From: Rhodococcoides fascians A25f
GTDB taxonomy: Bacteria; Actinomycetota; Actinomycetes; Mycobacteriales; Mycobacteriaceae
Length of the DNA: 64,000 nt
Direction: 5' to 3'
Assembly: GCF_000760935.2 (NCBI RefSeq)
Contig: NZ_CP049744.1
Coordinates: 248,001-312,000 of the forward strand
In this document: positions 1-7,441 of the stretch, in pieces
How positions within the stretch are numbered: the first letter of the stretch is position 1
How the letters are laid out: each line of letters starts with the position of its first letter
Position numbers and translations under genes: made by a program
The notes under the pieces: generated by a model
Told to the model about the DNA's origin: nothing
What the model saw: only the letters and a program-made list of their open reading frames with translations
The model's database searches: none

Positions 1-704
1 AAGTTCCCGGAGCATTCGACGTCGGCGCGAAGGCGTACGACCGACTGGTCGGAGCGAACCCCGGCTATCACGAACACCTGCTCAAGTCGGCTCAGCGCCT
101 GCGGATCCCCGATCTCGGTGCGGGCCTGCGTCTGCTCGACATCGGTTGCGGCACGGGTGCATCCACTGCCGCGCTGCTCGAAGCCGCTCCGCATGCGGAG
201 ATCGTCGCTGCCGACGCGTCTGCCGAAATGCTCGAGGTGGCCCGTAGCAAGGACTGGCCGGCGAACGTGACGTTCGTGCACTCGCGTGTCGAGGACCTGG
301 CGGTCAACGGGGTCGACGGCCCGTTCGACGCAATCCTGGCGGCGTATCTCATCAGAAATGTCGACGAACCCGACACCGAGCTCAAATCGCTTCTGTCGCT
401 GCTCCGCCCGGGCTCGACCATCGCATTCCACGAGTACTCGGTACACGATTCGCTGCGAGCCAGGATCTCCTGGAACGTGGTCAGTTGGGGCATCATCATT
501 CCGCTCGGTTGGCTGGCGACGCGCGACGCCACCCTGTACCGGCACCTCTGGCGCAGTGTCGTGACCTTCGACGGTGCCTCTGCCTTCATGCGGCGGATGC
601 AGCGCGCGGGTTACACCGGCGTCGCCAGAGAGACGATGACCGGATGGCAGAACGGTGTGGTGCACACGTTCCTCGGCTCCCGGCCCGCGGAGGAAGAGCG
701 TTGA
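1..704 (+). CDS. crtT: Class I SAM-dependent methyltransferase, CrtT-like (5' end outside window)
   Basis: The reading frame is open from position 3 to the TGA at 702-704, so the N-terminus lies upstream. The visible 233 residues carry a SAM-binding motif I (DIGCGTGAST, about residues 45-54 of the visible part), an acidic loop (AADASAEML) and a post-I region (FDAILAAYLIRN), which define a Rossmann-fold methyltransferase of the UbiE/menaquinone type. Its stop overlaps the TTG start of crtU (TTGA), so the two are translationally coupled. Actinobacterial crt clusters carry such a gene (crtT) beside crtU. That placement suggests a carotenoid or isoprenoid substrate, but the substrate is inferred, not visible. 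Confidence 0.8.
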   Translation, partial: VPGAFDVGAKAYDRLVGANPGYHEHLLKSAQRLRIPDLGAGLRLLDIGCGTGASTAALLEAAPHAEIVAADASAEMLEVARSKDWPANVTFVHSRVEDLAVNGVDGPFDAILAAYLIRNVDEPDTELKSLLSLLRPGSTIAFHEYSVHDSLRARISWNVVSWGIIIPLGWLATRDATLYRHLWRSVVTFDGASAFMRRMQRAGYTGVARETMTGWQNGVVHTFLGSRPAEEER

Positions 705-2218
705 CCGATTCCAAGAAGGTCACCCATGCTGCGCCGCAGGGGTATTCCGATGCCGGCCAGTTGGCCGACGTTCCACATGTGGTGGTGGTCGGCGGCGGTA
801 TCGCCGGACTGAGCGCCGCAACCGCCCTGGCCGAGCGCGGCGTGAAGGTGCACGTGGTCGAGCGCGAGAGCTACCTCGGCGGCCGCGTCGGCGGGTGGGA
901 CACGACGCTCGAGGACGGCTCGCCCGCGACCATGAGCCGCGGCTTTCACGCATTCTTCCGTCAGTACTACAACCTCCGAAACCTGTTGCGCCGCACAGAT
1001 CCAGGGTTGGCTCGGTTGCGTCCGGTGGACGATTACCCGCTGATCGACGGCGACGGCCGAATCGACGGATTCAAGGGGCTACCGGATACGCCGCCGCTCA
1101 ACGCGTTCGCGTTCGTCAAGCGCAGTCCGACGTTCCGGTGGAAAGACCTCACCGACCTCAACGGCATCGCGGCACTGCCGCTGATGACGGTGAGCGTGCC
1201 CAAGACTTTCGACGAGCTGGACACCACTCCGGCCGCAGAGTTTTTGCGCAACATCAACTTTCCCGAGGCAGCGCGGCATCTGGCATTCGGGGTGTTCTCG
1301 CGTAGCTTCTTCGCCGATCCCGAGAAGATGTCTGCCGCCGAGCTGGCGATGATGTTCCACATCTACTTCCTGGGTTCTTCCGAGGGCCTGATCTTCGACG
1401 TTCCATGCGACGCGTACCCACAGGCGCTGTGGAATCCGTTGGGTGAGTACCTCACCGGGCTCGGTGTCGAGATCAGAACGTCGACACCGTGTGGCGAGAT
1501 CACCCGCGGCGGACTGCGTAAGTTCCGCGTCGATGCCGGCGGAATCATCGATGCCGACGCGGTGGTCCTCGCCACCGACATCGCAGGATTGCAGCGAGTG
1601 CTCGCGCAGTCACCCGAACTCGGGACGTCCGCGTGGCGGGAACAGATTGCCGCGCTGCAGAACACACCGCCGTTCCTGGTGCACCGGGTGTGGCTGAGCA
1701 AACCGGTCAACGCAGATCGCCCCGCCTTCATCGGCACCGGGGGCATGCCGCCGATCGACAACATCAGTGTGCTCGAACGGTTCGAGGACGAGGCCGCGCA
1801 GTGGGCTGCCCGCACCGGCGGCTCCGTCGTCGAACTGCACGCCTACGCTGCCGAGGAATCCGAGGAAGTCACCCGCGCGCAGTTGATGGATCGGATGCAC
1901 GAGATCTATCCGGAAACGGCTGCGGCAGAAGTGATTGCCGAGCGGTCCGAATGGCGAGACGACTGCCCCATGTTCGGACTCGGAGCGTTCGCCGAGCGGC
2001 CTACGGTCCGCACCCCCGAACCTGCGCTGGTCCTCGCCGGCGACGGCATCCGCATCGATCTGCCGGTAGCGTTGATGGAGCGCGCAGCCACCACAGGGTT
2101 GCAGGCTGCCAACACCCTTCTGTCGAGCTGGGGTATCGCGGGACATGACATCGAAACAGTGCCCACGAGTGGAAGATTCAAGATGTTCGACGCCATCGAA
2201 AAGCTCATGAATCGGTGA
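701..2218 (+). CDS. crtU: Isorenieratene synthase-type carotenoid desaturase/methyltransferase
   Basis: A 505-residue FAD-dependent oxidoreductase. A dinucleotide-binding motif (VVVVGGGIAGLSAA) lies at about residues 29-42, followed by ERESYLGGRVGGW and the CrtU-typical block MSRGFHAFFRQYYNLR. The C-terminal FAD contact is LAGDGIRID. Known CrtU enzymes turn beta-ionone rings of beta-carotene into aromatic chi rings (isorenieratene). The TTG start at 701 overlaps the stop of the upstream methyltransferase by four bases. It is preferred to the upstream in-frame ATG at 485, which would run far into that gene. The downstream acetyltransferase overlaps the stop, so three genes form one transcription unit. 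Confidence 0.87.
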   Translation: MTDSKKVTHAAPQGYSDAGQLADVPHVVVVGGGIAGLSAATALAERGVKVHVVERESYLGGRVGGWDTTLEDGSPATMSRGFHAFFRQYYNLRNLLRRTDPGLARLRPVDDYPLIDGDGRIDGFKGLPDTPPLNAFAFVKRSPTFRWKDLTDLNGIAALPLMTVSVPKTFDELDTTPAAEFLRNINFPEAARHLAFGVFSRSFFADPEKMSAAELAMMFHIYFLGSSEGLIFDVPCDAYPQALWNPLGEYLTGLGVEIRTSTPCGEITRGGLRKFRVDAGGIIDADAVVLATDIAGLQRVLAQSPELGTSAWREQIAALQNTPPFLVHRVWLSKPVNADRPAFIGTGGMPPIDNISVLERFEDEAAQWAARTGGSVVELHAYAAEESEEVTRAQLMDRMHEIYPETAAAEVIAERSEWRDDCPMFGLGAFAERPTVRTPEPALVLAGDGIRIDLPVALMERAATTGLQAANTLLSSWGIAGHDIETVPTSGRFKMFDAIEKLMNR

Positions 2219-2682
2219 CGTCGGAGATGCGGATCGAGGTCGACGATCTGTCGCGTCCGGAAGTCCGTGCACTGCTCACCGAGCATCTCACGGACATGCA
2301 CGCCACCTCGCCTGCCGAGAGTGTGCATGCCCTCGATCTGTCCGGACTGAGCCGATCGGACGTCAGCGTATGGACGGTATGGGATGTGAACACGCTCTGG
2401 GGCATTGCAGCGCTGAAGGAACTCAACCCTGAGCACGGCGAGTTGAAGTCGATGCGCACGTCGGCGGAGGCGCGGGGACGCGGAGTGGCGTCGAGTCTGC
2501 TCGTGCACGTGCTCGACGATGCGCGTCGTCGCGGGTACGTGCGGGTGAGCCTGGAAACGGGAACCCAGGACTATTTCGCTGCCGCCCGCAGGCTGTATGT
2601 GCGCCACGGATTCGTCGAGTGCCCGCCCTTCGCGGACTATGTGCTGGATCCGTCGAGCACGTTCTACTCGTTGTCGCTGTAG
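2215..2682 (+). CDS. GNAT family N-acetyltransferase
   Basis: A 155-residue GNAT protein starting with GTG that overlaps the crtU stop (GTGA). An ATG four codons later (2227) is an alternative start. The acetyl-CoA binding motif A is visible as RGRGVASSLLVHVLDDARRRG at about residues 84-104, followed by VSLETG and the C-terminal YVRHGF motif. This layout is typical of small-molecule or amino-group acetyltransferases such as PhnO/YhbS-like enzymes. Its coupling to crtU is positional, and nothing in the sequence points to a carotenoid substrate. A strong hairpin terminator follows 15 bases after the stop. Confidence 0.82.
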   Translation: MTSEMRIEVDDLSRPEVRALLTEHLTDMHATSPAESVHALDLSGLSRSDVSVWTVWDVNTLWGIAALKELNPEHGELKSMRTSAEARGRGVASSLLVHVLDDARRRGYVRVSLETGTQDYFAAARRLYVRHGFVECPPFADYVLDPSSTFYSLSL

Positions 2683-2697
2683 GGGTTCGGGCGACTA

Positions 2698-2727
2698 GGG
2701 CCGGCACCGAGTGTTCGGTGCCGGCCC
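2698..2727 (+). terminator. Intrinsic terminator after the crtT-crtU-GNAT unit
   Basis: A perfect 13-bp stem (GGGCCGGCACCGA pairing with TCGGTGCCGGCCC) around a GTGT loop begins 15 bases after the GNAT stop. It is followed by a short C/T-rich tail rather than a long U run, as is common in actinobacteria. It can also serve the opposing small gene. Confidence 0.8.
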
Positions 2728-2733
2728 CTCTCG

Positions 2734-2913
2734 TCACGCTGCTTGCTGAGTGTGCGGGTACAGATCGTCATCGAGGGGCTCGGCTCGACACTGATCGAGC
2801 ACATCAGCCGTCGAGCATTCCCTCATGCTCGTCTCGACGCCCACCACCGTGCGCCACCAGTGCTCACGATCGGTCGATTCCGCCCACACCACTGCATCGG
2901 ATTCCATGCGCAT
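2734..2913 (-). CDS. Small hypothetical protein (59 residues)
   Basis: The ATG at 2913 is preceded by a GGGGGTG purine run, and a GTG at 2922 is an alternative. The frame encodes about 59 residues, acidic and tryptophan-rich (AVVWAEST, EHWWRTVVGVE), with no membrane segment or recognised domain. It lies 32 bases downstream of the hsp20 stop on the same strand, so it could be co-transcribed with it. I do not recognise the family. It is supported only by codon pattern, ribosome-binding site and position. Confidence 0.4.
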   Translation of the reverse strand: MRMESDAVVWAESTDREHWWRTVVGVETSMRECSTADVLDQCRAEPLDDDLYPHTQQAA

Positions 2914-2945
2914 CACCCCCACTGCCGTGTCGTGGTCGGTTCGAT

Positions 2946-3395
2946 TCAGGCCGGCTCGTGTTCGATGGACTTCTGCTCGCCGGTCGACTCGGTGCGAGCG
3001 ATGTCGATCTTTCGAGGTTTCGCACGCTCTGCGAGCGGAATCGTCACCGACAGAACGCCGTTGTCGTAGGACGCGGCGATACGCTCGGTGTCGACGCCAT
3101 CACCGAGTGAAACCTGGCGACGGTAGGTTCCGGCGAAGCGCTCCGAGGAAATCCACTGCACACCCGAGCTTTCCGGTACCGAACGATGGGCGGTGAGCGT
3201 CAAGGTGCCGCGATCGACGTCGACGTCGATAGATCCGGGGTCGATGCCTGGCAGATCGGCACTGAGTACGTAGTGATCATCGACCTTGTACAGATCCATC
3301 GGCATGAATCGTGGGGCGCGGTCCGAACCGGAAGAGACACCCAGCATCGCCGAGGCCAGTGAATCGACGTCACGGAACGGATCGAATCGAAGCAC
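2946..3395 (-). CDS. Hsp20/alpha-crystallin small heat-shock protein
   Basis: A small heat-shock chaperone of 149 residues. The alpha-crystallin domain is clear: DLYKVDDHYVLSADLPGID, then VDRGTLTLTAHR, and the C-terminal signature NGVLSVTIPLAE with the I-x-I/V-like tail region. Such proteins hold unfolding proteins as oligomers for ATP-dependent chaperones. I place the start at GTG 3395 (MLRFDPFRDV), 8-9 bases after an AGGAGG box. The upstream GTG at 3404 abuts that box and is unlikely. The promoter region contains a CIRCE operator, so HrcA control is expected. Confidence 0.9.
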   Translation of the reverse strand: MLRFDPFRDVDSLASAMLGVSSGSDRAPRFMPMDLYKVDDHYVLSADLPGIDPGSIDVDVDRGTLTLTAHRSVPESSGVQWISSERFAGTYRRQVSLGDGVDTERIAASYDNGVLSVTIPLAERAKPRKIDIARTESTGEQKSIEHEPA

Positions 3396-3465
3396 AGCAA
3401 CCACCTCCTGTACGCAGATGCGCTCACCCCTGTGGCGAGTCGCTCTTGACTGTGCAGAACAGAAA

Positions 3466-3492
3466 TTAGCACTCTCATGTGGCGAGTGCCAA
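3466..3492 (-). promoter_or_regulatory. CIRCE operator and promoter of the hsp20 gene
   Basis: The sequence TTAGCACTC-N9-GAGTGCCAA matches the CIRCE consensus (TTAGCACTC-N9-GAGTGCTAA) at all but one position, about 70 bases upstream of the hsp20 start. CIRCE is the binding site of the HrcA repressor, normally found before groE or dnaK operons. Read on the minus strand, TTGGCA (-35) and TAATTT (-10) sit at opposite ends of the operator with an 18-base spacing, so bound HrcA would block the promoter. Confidence 0.85.
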
Positions 3493-3580
3493 GAGTCTTG
3501 GGACAGTTTCTTGGGAAATTTTCAGCACCAATAGTGCTGCGGCGCAGCAGAGGTCGAGTTCCTACACGGCGTCGCCAACG

Positions 3581-3598
3581 CTTAGCTCTTGCGCTAAG
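3581..3598 (+). promoter_or_regulatory. Candidate operator of the ArsR/SRPBCC pair
   Basis: An inverted repeat, CTTAGC-N6-GCTAAG, ends 24 bases before the ATG of the ArsR-type regulator. ArsR repressors bind short dyads overlapping their own promoters, so this is a plausible autoregulatory site. Assignment rests on position and symmetry only. Confidence 0.45.
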
Positions 3599-3622
3599 TA
3601 TCAGATCTGGATAGTGTGCCGT

Positions 3623-3967
3623 ATGGCTCAGTATTCGATTGTTCTCGACGACGTGTTCCAGGCGCTGGCCGACCCGACCCGCCGGGCCGTGTTGAGCCGG
3701 TTGGGGTCCGGTCCGGCCACGGTGGGCGAACTTGCCGAACCGTTCGACATGACCCTGCCGTCGTTCATGAAACACATTCACCTGCTCGAGCGCAGTGGCT
3801 GGATAAGCACGCGCAAGGTCGGTCGAGTGCGCGCATGCACGATCGAACGAGCCAACTTGGACGTCGCCGGTCACTGGCTACAAGAGCAGCGGGCCGTCTG
3901 GGAATCCCGCACCGATCGCCTCGAACACTTCGTCACCGGCACCTCGAAAGAAAGTGAAGCGCAATGA
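3623..3967 (+). CDS. ArsR-family winged-helix transcriptional regulator
   Basis: A 114-residue regulator with the hallmark ArsR N-terminus (VFQALADPTRRAVLSRL) and a winged helix-turn-helix (ATVGELAEPFDMTLPSFMKHIHLLERSGWI). No metal-binding cysteine pair is seen, so it belongs to the non-metal subgroup usually paired with an AHSA1/SRPBCC protein. The ATG at 3623 is used because it begins the conserved domain. Earlier in-frame codons fall in the dyad-containing promoter region. The gene overlaps the next by ATGA, so both are made together and the regulator probably controls the pair. Confidence 0.88.
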   Translation: MAQYSIVLDDVFQALADPTRRAVLSRLGSGPATVGELAEPFDMTLPSFMKHIHLLERSGWISTRKVGRVRACTIERANLDVAGHWLQEQRAVWESRTDRLEHFVTGTSKESEAQ

Positions 3968-4452
3968 CATCGATCGATCCTGCTCTTGACCTGACCATCT
4001 CCCGCGTCATCAAGGCTCCGCGCGCCGCCGTGTGGGACGCATGGACGGACCCGTCGAAATTCGAGAAGTGGTGGATTCCGGCGCCCGCGCTGTGCCGCGT
4101 CGATGCCTGGGATCCGAAGCCCGGTGGCGCATTCCGCACACTGATCAGCGAATCCGGCGGACCATACGAGCCTCACATCGACGGTTGTTTCCTCGCCGTC
4201 GACGACGGTGAGCGCATCGTGTTCACGAATTCACTCGTCGAGGGATGGCGGCCCGCACCGCAGTTGTTCATGACCGCGGTGATCACGTTCGCCGATCATC
4301 CCGACGGGACGGATTACCGCGCCCACGTGATGCACCGCAACGAAGAGGATCGAAAGATGCACGAGGACTACGGGTTCTACGACGGTTGGGGAACCGTCAT
4401 CGGTCAACTGGCCGAGTTTGTCGAGGGTCAGGTGGTCAAAGATCCCACGTAG
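3964..4452 (+). CDS. SRPBCC/AHSA1-domain protein
   Basis: A 162-residue START-like protein: ISRVIKAPRAAVWDAWTDPSKFEKWWIP near the N-terminus, GGAFRTLISE in the middle and a C-terminal helix ending GWGTVIGQLAEFVEG. The fold is a hydrophobic-ligand pocket. Members beside ArsR regulators are usually annotated only as activator-of-Hsp90-like or polyketide-cyclase-like, and no reaction can be assigned. It is coupled to the regulator by a four-base overlap. Its last 17 bases overlap the 3' end of the convergent VOC gene. Confidence 0.85.
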   Translation: MTSIDPALDLTISRVIKAPRAAVWDAWTDPSKFEKWWIPAPALCRVDAWDPKPGGAFRTLISESGGPYEPHIDGCFLAVDDGERIVFTNSLVEGWRPAPQLFMTAVITFADHPDGTDYRAHVMHRNEEDRKMHEDYGFYDGWGTVIGQLAEFVEGQVVKDPT

Positions 4453-4840
4453 TGCGGAAGCCCGGTTCGGCTGAGCGGTCGACCAGTTCGATGTTCGCTC
4501 CGATGCTGTCGATCCGGTGATAGCTGAACGGCCGGCCGAGTGGGCAGGCGTCGAACACGGTTTGTCCGACGCCGTCCAGGGCCGTGCGGTCCAAGTCCAT
4601 GTTGTCGGACCAGAACCCGAGGTGGTGGAATCGCGGGCCCGTTGTGGAGTCCCATGGGCTACCGGGTGGTCCCTCGATCAGCTCGAAATGCGGAGCGGCG
4701 ACGGAGAATACGATGCGATACGTCCACTCGCCCAGCGTGCCTGTACGAGGCGCTCGCCACCGTGCGTCGGTCGTCGCCGACAGGTCCGACATCGCCGCGT
4801 CGAGATCCTGCACGGCGAAGCACACGTGGTAGAGCTGCAC
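4436..4840 (-). CDS. VOC (glyoxalase/bleomycin-resistance fold) family protein
   Basis: A 134-residue vicinal-oxygen-chelate protein. The opening LYHVCFAVQDLDAAMSDL and the later FHHLGFWSDNMD form the two beta-alpha-beta-beta-beta halves, with metal-ligand-like His and Glu (FELIEGPPGSPW, NIELVD). The GTG start at 4840 follows the TGA of the upstream Rieske gene with no gap, so the two are one unit. VOC proteins include lactoylglutathione lyases, dioxygenases and epimerases. Which one applies cannot be read from the sequence. Confidence 0.8.
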   Translation of the reverse strand: MQLYHVCFAVQDLDAAMSDLSATTDARWRAPRTGTLGEWTYRIVFSVAAPHFELIEGPPGSPWDSTTGPRFHHLGFWSDNMDLDRTALDGVGQTVFDACPLGRPFSYHRIDSIGANIELVDRSAEPGFRTTWDL

Positions 4841-5860
4841 TCAGGCCCGGCCTGTCGAGCGCAGTTCGTAGCGGCGTTCGGCGTAGTCGAGATCGTCCTT
4901 CCACAGGCGTGCGGCGGTGAAGTTCATCGCCGGTCGCAGCAGCCCGGATACCTTGCGCGCCATCTGGAATCCCGGGCGATCGGAGCTGGCGATCGTGGCT
5001 TCGATGACGGCGGTGCGCGGCGTGCCGTCGGCTGCTGGGGCCAGTGGCGTCGCATGCGTTTCGACGACGCTGCCCGCACCTTCACCGTCGAGGATGCGCA
5101 TGACGATGGTGCGGGGACCGGGGCAGACGAACTCGGCCCGTACCGGAACTCCGACGCCGCGGCTGACTCGGAAGGTCACGTCGACGAGGAAGCGATCGTC
5201 CTCGTCGGGCACGTCGATCTCGGTGGGCGCGCTGACCACCTTCAGTCTCGCGAACGAGTACGGGTGGAACCACGCGCCGTGCCAAGGATCGAGGCGATTG
5301 GCGATGATGTCGTCGGGCTCGCACTTGCCGACAAGGGTGACCACGCCGGCGATTGCGGTCGAGGCGGGCGGGCGGATCGGGACCACGGGGACGGGCGTCG
5401 GCTCCTCCCCGCCGACCTCGTCGAGCCGCACCCACACCAGAACTCCATCGTCGAATGCGGGAACCGGACGCCAACCCGGCTTGCCCTTCGGGCCGAGCGC
5501 CAGACCGTGCCAGCGACAGACCAGCGCGTCGCACTCGATCTTCGCGGTGTCCAGCGCCGCACCGAGATGCGGACACGCGCCGGGACCGATGTGTACTTTG
5601 CCTGCCGAGTCACGCCAGGCAACCAGTTCGGTCGTGCCCACATAACGACCGAACGGCTTGTCGGCCTTGATGTCGCGACTGGCGGCGAACACGAACCAGT
5701 TGCCCGAGGTCCGCGTCTTTGCGCGCTTGAGAGCGGACTCGATGACCTGGGGATTCGCGCCTTTCCAGGTGGGCTCCTGCTTGGCCCACGACTCCGACGG
5801 CAACGGCTGCAGAGGCATCGTCTTCGGCCACCGTCGTCGTACTGCATCCAGCGCGGTCAT
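4841..5860 (-). CDS. Rieske [2Fe-2S] protein of the DUF5914 family
   Basis: A 339-residue protein with a Rieske centre in its first half: CPHLG and, about 18 residues on, CRWHG give the two Cys and two His ligands of the 2Fe-2S cluster. The rest matches the DUF5914 type (DPWHGAWFHPYSF, then a beta-rich C-terminal half), possibly an oxygenase-like ligand domain. The family is commonly found in actinobacterial aromatic-carotenoid clusters. Here it lies 2.6 kb from crtU on the opposite strand, so a role in carotenoid ring oxidation is plausible but inferred. The ATG at 5860 with a GGGAGC box is preferred over TTG 5872. Confidence 0.75.
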   Translation of the reverse strand: MTALDAVRRRWPKTMPLQPLPSESWAKQEPTWKGANPQVIESALKRAKTRTSGNWFVFAASRDIKADKPFGRYVGTTELVAWRDSAGKVHIGPGACPHLGAALDTAKIECDALVCRWHGLALGPKGKPGWRPVPAFDDGVLVWVRLDEVGGEEPTPVPVVPIRPPASTAIAGVVTLVGKCEPDDIIANRLDPWHGAWFHPYSFARLKVVSAPTEIDVPDEDDRFLVDVTFRVSRGVGVPVRAEFVCPGPRTIVMRILDGEGAGSVVETHATPLAPAADGTPRTAVIEATIASSDRPGFQMARKVSGLLRPAMNFTAARLWKDDLDYAERRYELRSTGRA

Positions 5861-5904
5861 TGCTGCTCCCAAAGTCGACAGTCGTTTTCCCGTGTTCCTC
5901 TTCC

Positions 5905-5980
5905 ATTGTTCCCGTTCCTCGGTACTCGATGTGACATCTGGTGGCCTTTTCGGGGGTCAATGTCACATCGAGTGGACTTG
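5905..5980 (+). repeat. 76-bp palindromic intergenic repeat, copy 1
   Basis: Contains a perfect 14-bp inverted repeat (ACTCGATGTGACAT at 5924-5937 and ATGTCACATCGAGT at 5960-5973) around a 22-base loop. Each arm also includes a near-palindromic GATGTGACATC core. It differs from copy 2 at about four of 76 positions. It may be a dispersed REP/MITE-like element or a paired regulatory site. Confidence 0.75.
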
Positions 5981-6226
5981 AGGCGTCGGTGAACGGGGAG
6001 GAAGGCGGCTGTTCGAGTGGACTGCTGTCAGTGTCCACAATTTGGCTCAAGGAGCGGTATTCCGTGGTTGCAGGTGAATAGTGGACGCTCAGGTCAGTTG
6101 GCTCGAGGTATCGATCACCTAGCGAAGCCGTGTGTCGATGGCACCCAGGAGGGGAGATCGCTAATGCGGCGCAATCGGTTGGTTGCCGTGTCGGGAGTGC
6201 ACGAAAGGTTCGGTGGCTTGGTCGCA

Positions 6227-6302
6227 ATTGTTCCCGTTCCGCTGCACTCGATGTGACATCTGGTGGCCTTTTCGCGGGTCAATGTCACATCGAGTGGACT
6301 TG
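6227..6302 (+). repeat. 76-bp palindromic intergenic repeat, copy 2
   Basis: Direct repeat of 5905-5980 in the same orientation, 322 bases downstream, with arms at 6246-6259 and 6282-6295. The arms are identical to copy 1, and differences fall in the flank (five-base segment before the left arm) and at one loop base. Conservation of the arms favours a structural or binding role. Confidence 0.75.
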
Positions 6303-6368
6303 GGTGCGGTGTCGGGGAGCGCGCGGGACGGATTCGGATTCGTTGTGGATGTGGTTCGGATGTGGATG

Positions 6369-6680
6369 TCAGTTGACGCCGATCCAGCGCAGCCCCGCAG
6401 TGGTTGCTGCTGCGGCGATCACGATGACGACGAAGGGTGCTTTTCGCCAGGCGAGTATGCCCGCGACGGTGACGCCGATCGGGGCCGCGAAGCCCGCGAA
6501 TTCCTTGCCCACGAGCAGGGAGGAGGTGGCGACCAACGCGACGAACACGACGGCAACGGACGTGTTCATGACCCTGTCGATGCGCGGCGAGATGGTGATG
6601 CGCGTGCGCAGTGCCGGCCCAGCGATGCGTAGCGCGTAGGTGCCGACGACCAGGGCAATCAGCGGGATCGTGAGGTTCAT
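6369..6680 (-). CDS. azlD: AzlD-family branched-chain amino acid exporter subunit
   Basis: A 103-residue hydrophobic protein with about four membrane helices (LTIPLIALVVGTYALRIAGPAL, VMNTSVAVVFVALVATSSLL, FAGFAAPIGVTVAGILAW, FVVIVIAAAATTAGLRW). Size and pattern match AzlD/YgaH, the small subunit that works with AzlC to export branched-chain amino acids or analogues such as azaleucine. It begins at the ATG at 6680, overlapping the stop of azlC by four bases. The real frame does not extend upstream into azlC. Confidence 0.87.
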   Translation of the reverse strand: MNLTIPLIALVVGTYALRIAGPALRTRITISPRIDRVMNTSVAVVFVALVATSSLLVGKEFAGFAAPIGVTVAGILAWRKAPFVVIVIAAAATTAGLRWIGVN

Positions 6681-7375
6681 GCGGGTTCCTTCTGGGTGCC
6701 AGGAGCAGTGGAGAGCATGGCCGGAACGACGGCGATCAACGAGAGGAGCACCGGGAGTCCACTGGGCAGGAACATCGAGGCGACCAGGGCGATCACTGCG
6801 CCGACGAGGGCGGCATTGCGGGTAGCTCGGTCTCGGAGGGCAGGCATGATCAGTCCCAGCAGGATGGCCGGGAACGCCGCATCGAGTCCGAGCGCGGCCG
6901 TATCGGTGATCGCGCCACCGGCGAGGGTGCCGATCACGACCCCGATGTTCCAGGTGACGAACAGTCCGATTCCGCACAGCCAGAACGCTGTTCGACGGCC
7001 GCCCTCGTCCTTTTCTGCGACGGTGAAGGCGACTGCCTCGTCGGTGATCAGGTGGGTGCCCAGCAGTCTCTTCAGCGGTGACACGTTCTCGAACACAGCT
7101 CCGATGGAGAAGCCGAGCGGAACCAGTCGGGTGTTGGCGAGCAACGCGCTGGCCACTGCGGCGACGGGATTACCGCCGACGGCCAGTATGCCGACGAAGA
7201 TGAATTGTGAGGAGCCCGCGAAGACCACCAGTGACATCACCACCGGTAGCCACAGCGGCAGGTCGGCGGCCACGGAGATCGCACCGAACGAGGCTCCGAC
7301 GAGGGCATCGGCCAGACAGACCAACGCGATGTCGCGGATGTTGACCCCCTGCAGGGTTCGCCATGTCGAACGCAT
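6677..7375 (-). CDS. azlC: AzlC-family branched-chain amino acid exporter
   Basis: A 232-residue membrane protein with about six helices. AzlC/YgaZ features are visible: FGAISVAADLPLWLPVVMSLVVFAGSSQF near the N-terminus, the LLANTRLVPLGFSIG segment and the THLITDEAVAF motif. It forms the large subunit of an AzlCD exporter in the cytoplasmic membrane. I start it at ATG 7375. Its promoter must lie in the 66 bases shared with the divergent XRE-cupin regulator, which is the common partner of azlCD in bacteria. Confidence 0.88.
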   Translation of the reverse strand: MRSTWRTLQGVNIRDIALVCLADALVGASFGAISVAADLPLWLPVVMSLVVFAGSSQFIFVGILAVGGNPVAAVASALLANTRLVPLGFSIGAVFENVSPLKRLLGTHLITDEAVAFTVAEKDEGGRRTAFWLCGIGLFVTWNIGVVIGTLAGGAITDTAALGLDAAFPAILLGLIMPALRDRATRNAALVGAVIALVASMFLPSGLPVLLSLIAVVPAMLSTAPGTQKEPA

Positions 7376-7441
7376 GATCGTTATAGTGGACGATGTTAGA
7401 GTGTTCGTCAAATCAAACGTACGTACCGATGGAGTGAACGA
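7376..7441. promoter_or_regulatory. Divergent promoter region azlC / XRE-cupin regulator
   Basis: Only 66 bases separate the two divergent starts. On the minus strand TTGACG and, 20 bases on, TATAAC lie just before the azlC ATG, which would give an almost leaderless transcript. The AT-rich centre is the likely operator of the regulator. I see no perfect dyad longer than eight bases. Confidence 0.45.

Larger units (their letters stand above)
5861..6368. other. Gene-free 508-bp stretch with two palindromic repeats
   Basis: No open frame here has coding character. The stretch holds the promoter side of the Rieske gene, the 3' flank of azlD, and two near-identical 76-bp repeats (5905-5980 and 6227-6302) separated by about 250 bases. 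I see no tRNA or other known RNA in it. Confidence 0.6.
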
